Source of the DNA: an uncultured Ruminococcus sp.
Lineage (GTDB): Bacteria; Bacillota; Clostridia; Oscillospirales; Ruminococcaceae
Assembly: GCA_947177345.1 (NCBI GenBank)
Contig: CAMWUB010000082.1
Span: 1 to 6,594 of the forward strand
Length of the DNA stretch: 6,594 bases
Direction: 5' to 3'
The notes under the pieces were generated by a model. The model made no database searches, was not told the DNA's origin, and was given only the letters and a program-made list of their open reading frames with translations. Position 1 is the stretch's first letter. Each line of letters starts with the position of its first letter. This document shows, one piece after another, positions 1 to 6,118 of this stretch. The translations under genes and the position numbers were made by a program.

Positions 1-2
1 TA

Positions 3-413
3 TATAAATACAGTTCGGAATGGGACGGAACTATAGATATTCCTGAAGATATTTCAGTATGGAATAAAACTAAAAGTTTACCGGAAAAAATAGTTTATCT
101 CTTTGAATATGACGGCGGTGATGTATATTATATTCAGAATAATATGCTGTTACCGTATGGAAATAGAATTTCTAAACCTATGTGTAAAATTGTTTACGAC
201 GGCGAAAATGTTCCCGATTGCATGGGCAACCATAATGAGTTGTGGGTAGATTTGAATACTCCTTATACTGAACATGAACGGGAAACAATCAGAAAAACTG
301 CCGGATTTCTGCATGAAAACATATCGGAGCAGGAAATTATTGATATATTTGACAACTGCGGATATGACAATCAGTATATTCTCGACATCTACAGATATTC
401 CGGAAAGGAGTGA
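3..413 (+). CDS. 3' end of an unrecognised protein gene (5' end outside the window)
   Basis: The frame is open from the left edge to the TGA at 411-413, giving 136 residues of a protein whose beginning lies upstream. I do not recognise the family. The visible part is acidic, rich in Tyr, Asp, Glu and Asn, and has no membrane segment or signal peptide in view, so a soluble cytoplasmic protein is likely. An in-frame ATG at 144 is not a convincing start: no Shine-Dalgarno sequence precedes it, and the frame upstream of it still reads like protein (YLFEYDGGDVYYIQNN). The C-terminal part, after about residue 90 of the visible portion, is Glu-rich and probably helical. The stop codon directly follows the ribosome binding site of the next gene, with the next ATG only 4 bases after the stop, so the two genes are very likely co-transcribed and translationally coupled. 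Function unknown. Confidence 0.6.
   Translation, partial: YKYSSEWDGTIDIPEDISVWNKTKSLPEKIVYLFEYDGGDVYYIQNNMLLPYGNRISKPMCKIVYDGENVPDCMGNHNELWVDLNTPYTEHERETIRKTAGFLHENISEQEIIDIFDNCGYDNQYILDIYRYSGKE
405..410 (+). promoter_or_regulatory. Ribosome binding site that fixes the start of the next gene at 418
   Basis: AAGGAG lies 7 bases before the ATG at 418. The open frame of that gene runs back to an ATG at 274, but nothing like a Shine-Dalgarno site precedes 274, and 274-413 lies inside the coding part of the upstream gene. The site therefore decides for 418. Confidence 0.85.
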
Positions 414-417
414 TTTT

Positions 418-837
418 ATGATTACAGATATAAAAAAAGGCAGATACGGCATTGAAGGAAAAATATACTCTGAAATATTCGGTACTGAAATGGAAGTCAT
501 AATTGACGAGGAATGTAGTATCGAATATGCACAAAAATGTGCGGAACACTTCAATAATCTGAGTGGTGAAATGGTTGAGACTATCTGCAAAGGTGCAAAA
601 TCCTACTGTCTTGACTTCATGGAGCTTGCATACGGTGACTGGGACGTGGAATTGACAATACCTGTAAATTCTGAAACTCCGCCACTTGAAATGCTGAAAT
701 GTTTCAGACCAACTGTACTTATAATCGAAGCACCCGAAGACGAAAACAAAATCGGCTATCAGCTTGAATGTGAGTGTGACTGGGAAATCGAACACGGCAT
801 GGAAATTGACATACTTGACGATAAAGTTTATATTTAA
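418..837 (+). CDS. Small acidic protein with a CDWxxEHG motif, probably shortened by a frameshift
   Basis: The start at 418 gives 139 residues. There is no signal peptide or membrane segment, so the product is probably cytoplasmic. The N-terminal half (RYGIEGKIYSEIFGTEMEV) looks like beta-strands, residues 34-65 look helical, and the C-terminal part carries ECDWEIEHGMEID at about residues 120-132. From memory, a C-D-W-x-E/P-E-H-G motif near the C-terminus, followed by a strand and an N-G-x-S-P-W-like tail, occurs in small domains of unknown function such as DUF6985 and DUF2004, some of which sit among toxin-immunity genes. That assignment is recalled, not searched. The stop at 835-837 falls just where the expected last strand and tail begin, and that tail is readable in another frame immediately downstream (separate entry). 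Restoring one T in the TTT run would give about 164 residues ending at 911. Function unknown. Confidence 0.7.
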   Translation: MITDIKKGRYGIEGKIYSEIFGTEMEVIIDEECSIEYAQKCAEHFNNLSGEMVETICKGAKSYCLDFMELAYGDWDVELTIPVNSETPPLEMLKCFRPTVLIIEAPEDENKIGYQLECECDWEIEHGMEIDILDDKVYI

Positions 838-911
838 GTTCATGCAATGGCTATTCGCCGTGGTATGAATACGAAGACGACGACGAATCAAATTATATAA
901 ATAAAATATAA
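837..911 (+). pseudogene. Out-of-frame C-terminal remnant of the preceding gene
   Basis: Directly after the TAA at 835-837, the frame beginning at 837 reads SSCNGYSPWYEYEDDDESNY and a few more residues, ending at a TAA at 909-911. The acidic, Tyr-rich composition matches the body of the upstream protein, and N-G-Y-S-P-W is the sort of ending I would expect after the CDWxxEHG motif. The switch corresponds to loss of one T near 833-835 (TATATTTAAG for TATATTTTAAG). The restored stop would overlap the ribosome binding site of the next gene at 911-916, the same arrangement as at the upstream gene junction. This may be a real mutation, a phase-variable T run, programmed slippage or a sequencing error. 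Confidence 0.55.
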
Positions 912-916
912 AGGAG
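911..916 (+). promoter_or_regulatory. Ribosome binding site of purO
   Basis: AAGGAG lies 11 bases upstream of the ATG at 928. It overlaps by one base the TAA that would end the frame-restored upstream protein, so translational coupling would depend on which frame is read. Confidence 0.75.
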
Positions 917-927
917 AATGATTTATC

Positions 928-1641
928 ATGAAGAAACTTGATATTGCACAGGAATTAAGTTCAAACGCCTACCCCGGCAGAGGTATCATTATAGGCAGGT
1001 GCGAGTGCGGTAAATATGCCGTCACAGCATATTTTATCATGGGCAGAAGCGAAAACAGTCGTAACCGTGTTTTCGTCGAGGAGGGCAGAGGCATACGCAC
1101 AGAGGCTTTTGACCCCTCAAAACTCACAGACCCACATCTTATTATATACGCTCCGGTACGTGTTCTCGGTAACAAACTTATCGTCACAAACGGAGACCAG
1201 ACCGACACCATTTACGACCTCATGGACAAACAGTACACTTTTGAACAGTCGCTCCGTAACCGTGAGTTTGAAGACGACGCTCCGAACTATACACCAAGAA
1301 TTTCCGGTATACTGCACTTTGAAAACGGCGGATTCAATTACGCAATGTCAATCCTGAAAAGTGCTGACGGTAATCCGGATTCCTGTCTGAGACATACTTT
1401 CACATATAGTAATCCGCTTGCCAGTGAGGGACATTTCATACACACGTACATGGGCGACGGTAATCCGCTTCCGAGTTTCGAGGGTGAACCTAAACTTATC
1501 GCAATAAAGGGCGGTATTGATGAATTTACTGACACCCTCTGGAACAGTCTTAACGAGGATAACAAGGTATCACTTTTCGTACGCTACACAAATCTTGAAA
1601 CAGGTGAAGAGGAGACAAGAATTATAAATAAAAACAAATAA
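928..1641 (+). CDS. purO: IMP cyclohydrolase, PurO type
   Basis: This 237-residue protein matches what I know of the PurO-type IMP cyclohydrolase family. It would catalyse the last step of IMP synthesis: dehydrating ring closure of FAICAR to IMP in the cytoplasm. Recognisable stretches are N-A-Y-P-G-R-G-I-I-I-G at residues 13-23 and Y-F-I-M-G-R-S-E-N-S-R-N-R-V-F at about 35-49, which hold the conserved Arg and Asn residues. Others are a D-P-S-K-L-T-D-P segment at about 62-69 and Y-T-P-R-I-S-G near residue 121. There are no membrane segments. PurO is unrelated to the N-terminal domain of bacterial PurH and was first described in archaea; homologues occur in Clostridia. The start is fixed by AAGGAG at 911-916. 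The AICAR formyltransferase that supplies its substrate is encoded two genes downstream, which supports the call. I see no missing segment or frameshift. Confidence 0.9.
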   Translation: MKKLDIAQELSSNAYPGRGIIIGRCECGKYAVTAYFIMGRSENSRNRVFVEEGRGIRTEAFDPSKLTDPHLIIYAPVRVLGNKLIVTNGDQTDTIYDLMDKQYTFEQSLRNREFEDDAPNYTPRISGILHFENGGFNYAMSILKSADGNPDSCLRHTFTYSNPLASEGHFIHTYMGDGNPLPSFEGEPKLIAIKGGIDEFTDTLWNSLNEDNKVSLFVRYTNLETGEEETRIINKNK

Positions 1642-1676
1642 TTAAATAAGGTCAGAAAAAAGGAGATGACCATTTT

Positions 1677-2192
1677 ATGACGGAATTTCTGAAATGTCCG
1701 AACTGTAACGCACAACTCCACGCAGAACCGGACGATAAAATTATAAAATGCGAATACTGCGATTCCGAAATAATAATAGACAACAATATTCATAGAACTC
1801 CACCACTACAACCGGTAAATAATTATATAAATCCGGAAAATACTGTAATTACCGGCAATTACAGCGGTACAGCACATTACGTAAATATCGGGAATTATCC
1901 GGAAGACCTGAAAAAATGGAAGAAAAAATTTCATAAAAAGCTGATAATACAGGCGGTACTTACGGCGTTTTTCGGCTTACTTATGGAAACAGATGCGGAG
2001 GGTTTAGGAATACTGATGTTTCTTATCGCAACTTTCCAGTCATTCCGGTTACCGATAAAACTTTCCCACGAAAAACCGCTTCTGCCGTACGTAAATAACA
2101 GCCGATTACTCGATTTCCTGAAGATGTATCCGGCATTTGCGGGGGCGTTCTGGGGTGGTATGATAATTATTATGATGCTTCTTGAAATGTGA
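1677..2192 (+). CDS. Zinc-ribbon membrane protein of unknown function
   Basis: This 171-residue protein has two parts. Residues 7-28 form a four-cysteine zinc ribbon (C7-P-N-C10 and C25-E-Y-C28), the kind found at the N-terminus of many Gram-positive membrane proteins. A polar, Asn- and Pro-rich linker (about 35-80) and a basic stretch KKWKKKFHKK (about 79-88) lead to three hydrophobic segments at about 88-103, 109-124 and 152-170. Under the positive-inside rule, the basic stretch suggests that the ribbon and linker lie in the cytoplasm. The start at 1677 is supported by AAGGAG at 1660-1665. The gene sits 35 bases after purO and 46 bases before the formyltransferase gene, with no terminator visible on either side, so it is probably in the same transcript. 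I do not recognise a named family and infer no enzymatic activity. Confidence 0.75.
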   Translation: MTEFLKCPNCNAQLHAEPDDKIIKCEYCDSEIIIDNNIHRTPPLQPVNNYINPENTVITGNYSGTAHYVNIGNYPEDLKKWKKKFHKKLIIQAVLTAFFGLLMETDAEGLGILMFLIATFQSFRLPIKLSHEKPLLPYVNNSRLLDFLKMYPAFAGAFWGGMIIIMMLLEM

Positions 2193-2238
2193 CACAACTA
2201 TTTATTAAAAAAATTAAAATATAAGGAGGACATTTATT

Positions 2239-3420
2239 ATGTCAAAAGAAATGCAGTTAAAATATGGCTGTAATCCGAATCAGAAACCGTCAAGAGTGTA
2301 CATGGCAGACGGTTCAGAACTTCCAATAGAGGTTCTCTGTGGCAGACCAGGTTATATTAACCTCCTCGACGCTCTCAACGGCTGGCAGTTGGTAAAGGAA
2401 CTCAAAAAGGCTACCGGAGTATGTTCCGCCACATCTTTCAAACACGTTTCACCAGCTGGTGCGGCAATCGGAAGACCACTCAGTGAAGACCTCAAGAAAA
2501 TTTACTGGGTTGATGACCTCGGAGAACTCACACCGCTTGCGAGTGCGTACGCAAGGGCAAGAGGTGCTGACAGAATGTCATCATATGGAGATTTTATCGC
2601 ACTTTCCGACAAGGTGGACGTTTGTACCGCTAAAATGATTCAGCGTGAAGTTTCAGACGGTATAATCGCACCCGATTACGACGACGAGGCACTTGAAATA
2701 CTCAAATCAAAGAAAAAGGGTAATTATTGTATTCTGAAAATAGACGAAAATTATACACCTGCTCCGATTGAGACTAAACAGGTTTACGGTGTATCTTTTG
2801 AACAGGGCAGAAACGAACTCGATATTAACAAGGAACTTCTTTCAAACATTGTAACGGAAAACAAGGATATTCCGGCTGATAAACTCGACGATTTAATGAT
2901 TTCGCTGATTACTTTGAAGTATACGCAGTCTAACTCCGTATGCTATGTAAAGGACGGTCAGGCAATAGGTATAGGAGCAGGTCAGCAGTCGAGAATACAC
3001 TGTACACGCCTTGCGGGTCAGAAAGCTGATAACTGGTGGTTGAGACAGTCTCCGAAGGTAATGGGACTTGATTTCATTGACAGTATACGTCGTGCAGACC
3101 GTGACAACGCTATTGATGTATATATCGGTGACGAATATGAAGACGTACTCCGTGATGGTGAGTGGCAGAAAATTTTCAAGACCAGACCGGAAGTATTTAC
3201 AGTCGAGGAGAAGAAAGAATGGCTCTCAAAAAATACCGGAGTTTGTCTCGGTTCAGACGCATTTTTCCCGTTCGGTGACAATATTGAACGTGCTAAGAAA
3301 TCCGGCGTTGAATATATCGCTGAACCTGGTGGCTCTATCCGTGATGATAACGTCATTGAGACCTGCAACAAATATAACATCGCTATGGCGTTCACAGGAA
3401 TCAGACTTTTCCACCACTAA
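2239..3420 (+). CDS. purH: Stand-alone AICAR formyltransferase (PurH C-terminal domain only)
   Basis: This 393-residue protein covers the AICAR transformylase half of PurH/ATIC and lacks the IMP cyclohydrolase domain. It transfers a formyl group from 10-formyltetrahydrofolate to AICAR, giving FAICAR for PurO. Visible motifs are Y-G-C-N-P-N-Q at 9-15, S-F-K-H-V-S-P-A-G-A-A at 66-76 with the catalytic Lys68-His69 pair, A-R-G-A-D-R-M-S-S at about 108-116, and E-V-S-D-G-I-I-A-P. Further on are Q-S-N-S-V-C-Y-V-K-D-G, G-I-G-A-G-Q-Q-S-R-I-H-C-T-R, S-D-A-F-F-P-F-G-D-N and the ending R-L-F-H-H. These stretches follow human ATIC (recalled) more closely than E. coli PurH, which has K-H-x-N-P-C-G and G-A-G-Q-M-S-R at the matching sites. 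AAGGAGG at 2223-2229 fixes the start. Such single-domain forms are sometimes called PurV. The sequence looks intact. Confidence 0.95.
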   Translation: MSKEMQLKYGCNPNQKPSRVYMADGSELPIEVLCGRPGYINLLDALNGWQLVKELKKATGVCSATSFKHVSPAGAAIGRPLSEDLKKIYWVDDLGELTPLASAYARARGADRMSSYGDFIALSDKVDVCTAKMIQREVSDGIIAPDYDDEALEILKSKKKGNYCILKIDENYTPAPIETKQVYGVSFEQGRNELDINKELLSNIVTENKDIPADKLDDLMISLITLKYTQSNSVCYVKDGQAIGIGAGQQSRIHCTRLAGQKADNWWLRQSPKVMGLDFIDSIRRADRDNAIDVYIGDEYEDVLRDGEWQKIFKTRPEVFTVEEKKEWLSKNTGVCLGSDAFFPFGDNIERAKKSGVEYIAEPGGSIRDDNVIETCNKYNIAMAFTGIRLFHH

Positions 3421-3429
3421 TCCAAAAAA

Positions 3430-3480
3430 ATCCGGAATGAGAATTGCAATAATTATTATTGCAGTTCTCTTGATACGGAT
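3430..3480 (+). other. Long intergenic hairpin after the formyltransferase gene
   Basis: Positions 3439-3452 and 3456-3469 form a 14-base-pair stem (13 Watson-Crick pairs and one G-T) closed by the 3-base loop TTA. An outer 5-base-pair stem, ATCCG 3430-3434 with CGGAT 3476-3480, encloses it across a small internal loop. On the plus strand the structure is followed by AAAAAA rather than a T-tract, so it is not a standard terminator for the purine genes. On the minus strand the outer stem is followed directly by a run of Ts (complement of 3424-3429), which is the terminator pattern. It could be an mRNA processing or 3'-end stabilising structure between the formyltransferase and the weakly related downstream gene, or a terminator for antisense transcription. 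Confidence 0.65.
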
Positions 3481-3536
3481 AAAAAACTGATTTCAGACAT
3501 TTTTCTGTTTTCGTACATACAAATAGGAGAATTAAT

Positions 3537-4067
3537 ATGCAGAAAGAAAAAGCAACAAGAATTATGGAAATTATTTCTACTATAATCTTCGGTATCAGTA
3601 TACTTATAAGCTGTATATTCGTAATCTTTTCAAAGTATATAGTTATAGACCCGCTTGCCAATCCACAATCCAGCCAGATATTTTATGTTGAATTTATTCC
3701 TTTTATGCTGATTATAGCTTTACTTCCTTTATCATTATTTATATTGACTTTAATTAATGCGTTATCAAAAAAAGTTAGTTATAACAGAGGTATAGTAACA
3801 GTTATATTAACCTTTATTTTCAATATTTCAAATAAAGATATAGCAGAAATAATTATTAATAAAAACACAACTATGTTAAGTCTTATTTCAAAACCATATA
3901 CAGCTTCACAGGTTTATCTGATATACAATAGAATATCTCAAATACAACAACGTATGAATTTTTATGCTATAATTCTTTTTGTAAGTGCTTTATCCGTTGA
4001 AATCTATATGTCAAAACGACTGACTGCTCAAAAAATAGAAGAAAATAATGATGAAAAAATCCAATAA
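3537..4067 (+). CDS. Four-segment membrane protein of unknown function
   Basis: This 176-residue protein is dominated by hydrophobic stretches at about 11-32, 52-74, 84-97 (weaker) and 139-157, separated by short polar loops, with a charged C-terminal tail (about 160-176, KRLTAQKIEENNDEKIQ). An integral membrane protein is the only safe conclusion; I do not recognise a family. The start is supported by TAGGAG at 3524-3529. The gene is clearly richer in A and T than its purine neighbours, with Ile and Lys codons mostly ATA/ATT and AAA. That is partly due to membrane content but could also mean separate ancestry. It follows the formyltransferase after a 116-base gap holding a hairpin and ends 22 bases before purD, so it probably shares a transcript at least with purD. 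Confidence 0.7.
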   Translation: MQKEKATRIMEIISTIIFGISILISCIFVIFSKYIVIDPLANPQSSQIFYVEFIPFMLIIALLPLSLFILTLINALSKKVSYNRGIVTVILTFIFNISNKDIAEIIINKNTTMLSLISKPYTASQVYLIYNRISQIQQRMNFYAIILFVSALSVEIYMSKRLTAQKIEENNDEKIQ

Positions 4068-4089
4068 TTTATGACAGGAGGTTATTCCA

Positions 4090-5376
4090 ATGAAAAATAT
4101 ACTTGTAGTCGGCGGTGGTGGTCGTGAACACGCCATTATCATGAAACTCGCCGAAAGCAAACACATTGACAAGCTCTACTGTACACCAGGTAACGCCGGT
4201 ATCTCAAAATATGCGGAGTGTTTCAACGTTTCCGCAACTGATATTGACGGTGTTGTAGCACTCGCTAAGGAACTCATGCCCGATATGGTAGTAGTCGCAC
4301 CAGATGACCCGCTTGTTATGGGTATGGTTGACGCTCTACAGGCTGAGGGATTCATGACTTTCGGACCAAAAGCCAATTCCGCTATTATAGAGGGTTCAAA
4401 AGTCTTTTCAAAGGAATTAATGAAAAAATATAATATTCCGACTGCTTTCTATGAGGTCTTCACGGAAAGCGACAAGGCTATTGAATATCTTAAAAAACAG
4501 AATACTTATCCGGCAGTAATAAAAGCAGACGGTCTCGCACTCGGAAAGGGTGTCATAATCGCACAGAACGAGGAAGAAGCCATACAAGCCGTTCACGAAA
4601 TGATAGATAATCTCAAATTCGGAAAGAGTTCCGCAAGAATAGTTATCGAGGAATTTTTAACAGGTCCGGAAGTTTCTGTACTTTCATTCACGGACGGAAA
4701 AACCATTGTACCTATGATTTCCTCTATGGACCACAAACGTGCTTTAGACGGCGACAAAGGTCTTAATACCGGCGGTATGGGTACACTTTCGCCTAATCCG
4801 TACTATACCGAGGAAGTCGCCAAGGAATGTATGGAAAAAATATTCATACCTACCATGAACGCCATGAACGCTGAGGGTAGAACTTTCGAGGGTTGCCTGT
4901 ATTTCGGACTTATGATTACTCCGAACGGTGCAAAAGTGATAGAATATAACTGTCGTTTCGGAGACCCTGAAACTCAGGTAGTACTTCCTATGCTTGACGC
5001 TGATTTATATGAAATCTTTGAGGCAATCTATAATCACGAACTCGACAAGGTAGACATTAAATGGAACTCCGGAAGCTGTGCCTGTGTAGTAATGGCAAGC
5101 GGTGGTTATCCGGAAAGCTATCCTAAGGGTTTGGAAATGAACGGTTTAGACGATAAAGGTCAGATTGAGGGCTGTTTTGTATATCATGCCGGAACTAAAC
5201 TCTCTGAAGACGGAAAATTCCTCACTAATGGCGGACGTGTTATAGGTGTTACCGCTAAGGGTGAGACCTTACAGCAGGCTCTCGACAAGGCATACAACGG
5301 CGTTTCAGAAATCAGTTTTGAAAATGCTCACTACAGAAAAGATATCGGACAAAGAGCATTAAAGGCTATCGGATAA
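4090..5376 (+). CDS. purD: Phosphoribosylamine-glycine ligase (GAR synthetase)
   Basis: PurD joins glycine to phosphoribosylamine with ATP, giving glycinamide ribonucleotide, the second committed step of purine synthesis in the cytoplasm. The 428 residues match the usual family length. The N-terminal nucleotide-binding fold starts with V-V-G-G-G-G-R-E-H-A at 6-15, followed by P-G-N-A-G at 33-37 and V-V-V-A-P-D-D-P-L-V near 67-76. The ATP-grasp part shows E-G-S-K-V-F-S-K at about 101-108, V-I-K-A-D-G-L-A-L-G-K-G-V at 143-155, N-T-G-G-M-G at 226-231, and E-Y-N-C-R-F-G-D-P-E-T-Q at 285-296 with the metal-binding acidic and Asn residues. The C-terminal domain has G-C-F-V-Y-H-A-G-T-K and N-G-G-R-V-I-G-V and ends H-Y-R-K-D-I-G-Q-R-A-L. 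AGGAGG at 4076-4081 fixes the start. The stop shares one base with the next start codon. No defects seen. Confidence 0.97.
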   Translation: MKNILVVGGGGREHAIIMKLAESKHIDKLYCTPGNAGISKYAECFNVSATDIDGVVALAKELMPDMVVVAPDDPLVMGMVDALQAEGFMTFGPKANSAIIEGSKVFSKELMKKYNIPTAFYEVFTESDKAIEYLKKQNTYPAVIKADGLALGKGVIIAQNEEEAIQAVHEMIDNLKFGKSSARIVIEEFLTGPEVSVLSFTDGKTIVPMISSMDHKRALDGDKGLNTGGMGTLSPNPYYTEEVAKECMEKIFIPTMNAMNAEGRTFEGCLYFGLMITPNGAKVIEYNCRFGDPETQVVLPMLDADLYEIFEAIYNHELDKVDIKWNSGSCACVVMASGGYPESYPKGLEMNGLDDKGQIEGCFVYHAGTKLSEDGKFLTNGGRVIGVTAKGETLQQALDKAYNGVSEISFENAHYRKDIGQRALKAIG

Positions 5377-6005
5377 TGGAGGATATGCATAAAAAGCTCG
5401 ATAAAGGGCTTAATCTCGGACTTATCGGAAATACATTGTTTATAGTATTCAGTGCCGTATGCTTTATATATTATCTTGTATATGACCCGGAAAGTATTTT
5501 TTCCAAAGTGCTGGAAATCACGGCTTATGTATGTGAATTTTCCGGATTTGGTGTGTTAATTTTATCTGATATACTTATAATAAAAACCGCTCGTATGCGT
5601 GACTGGTTAAAAATAGGATTTTCAATATATATTGTCGTTGAGGCTGTCATGATGACGTTTGAATTAAATTCATACAGAATAGATTTCTATAAACCTTATT
5701 CCCTGCTCCTTGCGATAATACATTCTATATTTTCGGCAGTAGTATGCTTTACGTTCCTTACCCTTGACCCCGATAAAAAAGCCTATGAAGTCATTGTTAT
5801 CATATGTATAGGAATTATTCTCGGCGGTATGCTCGGAAACGTAATGGGCATACGGATTTATTTCAGTATATTCACAAATTCTATTGCATATACGATACTT
5901 TTTTCCTCGATAAAGTTCATGCTGAAACGTGAAATAATCGAGATTGACTGTTACGGCGACAGGGCAATAGTTAAAGAATACAGAAGCACTTTCTTTGAAG
6001 AGTGA
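5376..6005 (+). CDS. Six-segment membrane protein of unknown function
   Basis: This 209-residue protein has about six hydrophobic segments, near 17-35, 46-69, 79-96, 108-129, 137-157 and 161-181, and a charged, presumably cytoplasmic tail (REIIEIDCYGDRAIVKEYRS, about 185-204). I do not recognise the family and see no catalytic motif. The ATG at 5376 overlaps the last base of the purD stop codon (TAATG), a layout typical of translational coupling. A second in-frame ATG at 5385 has GGAGG only 2 bases upstream, too close for normal initiation, so I keep 5376 while noting that the true start could be either (a 3-residue difference). The gene ends 7 bases before a strong terminator, making it the last gene of the purine block. 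Confidence 0.75.
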   Translation: MEDMHKKLDKGLNLGLIGNTLFIVFSAVCFIYYLVYDPESIFSKVLEITAYVCEFSGFGVLILSDILIIKTARMRDWLKIGFSIYIVVEAVMMTFELNSYRIDFYKPYSLLLAIIHSIFSAVVCFTFLTLDPDKKAYEVIVIICIGIILGGMLGNVMGIRIYFSIFTNSIAYTILFSSIKFMLKREIIEIDCYGDRAIVKEYRSTFFEE

Positions 6006-6012
6006 TTTTCAT

Positions 6013-6044
6013 AACCGGAATTTTTTTAAAATTCCGGTTTTTTT
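6013..6044 (+). terminator. Intrinsic terminator at the end of the purine block
   Basis: AACCGGAATTTT (6013-6024) pairs perfectly with AAAATTCCGGTT (6028-6039) around a TTT loop. The 12-base-pair stem runs directly into further Ts at 6040-6044. This is a textbook Rho-independent terminator on the plus strand. No matching T run follows on the minus strand side, so it is not clearly bidirectional. Confidence 0.93.
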
Positions 6045-6047
6045 CCG

Positions 6048-6076
6048 TGTATTAAAGTTCTCCGGAAGCATATAAT
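6048..6076 (+). promoter_or_regulatory. Likely promoter of the small heat shock gene
   Basis: TATAAT at 6071-6076 is a perfect -10 box in the gap between a terminator and a gene start. At 17 bases upstream sits TGTATT (6048-6053), a poor match to TTGACA, so the -35 element is weak or the promoter needs an activator or another sigma factor. No CIRCE repeat (TTAGCACTC with GAGTGCTAA) and no clear CtsR-type tandem heptamer is visible nearby. Confidence 0.55.
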
Positions 6077-6118
6077 ACAAAGGGCAGTTCCCATTAAAAT
6101 TATCGGAGGTATTTTTTC

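Noticed and set aside
274..417. Upstream extension of the gene that starts at 418
   Set aside because: No ribosome binding site precedes 274 and the stretch is already coding in the frame of the upstream gene; AAGGAG at 405-410 points to 418.
337..891. Long open frame on the minus strand (184 codons)
   Set aside because: It lies opposite two plus-strand genes with good ribosome binding sites, has no Shine-Dalgarno site of its own, and its translation (rich in Cys, Phe, His) looks like an antisense shadow.
838..927. Search for a promoter or riboswitch ahead of purO
   Set aside because: The 90 bases are explained by the frameshifted tail and a ribosome binding site; no purine riboswitch-like folding or clear -35/-10 pair is visible. 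Any promoter of the block is probably left of the window.
1650..1671. GGTCA/TGACC inverted repeat flanking the ribosome binding site of the zinc-ribbon gene
   Set aside because: Only five base pairs with a 12-base loop; such a short stem is expected by chance and too weak to claim control of translation.
3018..3490. Open frames at 3018-3395 (minus) and 3068-3490 (plus) over the formyltransferase gene
   Set aside because: The formyltransferase frame is fully conserved through this stretch to its RLFHH ending; the others are overlaps without start signals.
3470..3519. TTGATA at 3470 as a promoter for the gene at 3537
   Set aside because: No -10-like hexamer occurs at 16-18 bases downstream, so an internal promoter is not supported.
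6045..6118. CIRCE or CtsR operator ahead of the small heat shock gene
   Set aside because: No TTAGCACTC/GAGTGCTAA repeat and no tandem GGTCAAA-type heptamers could be found in this gap.
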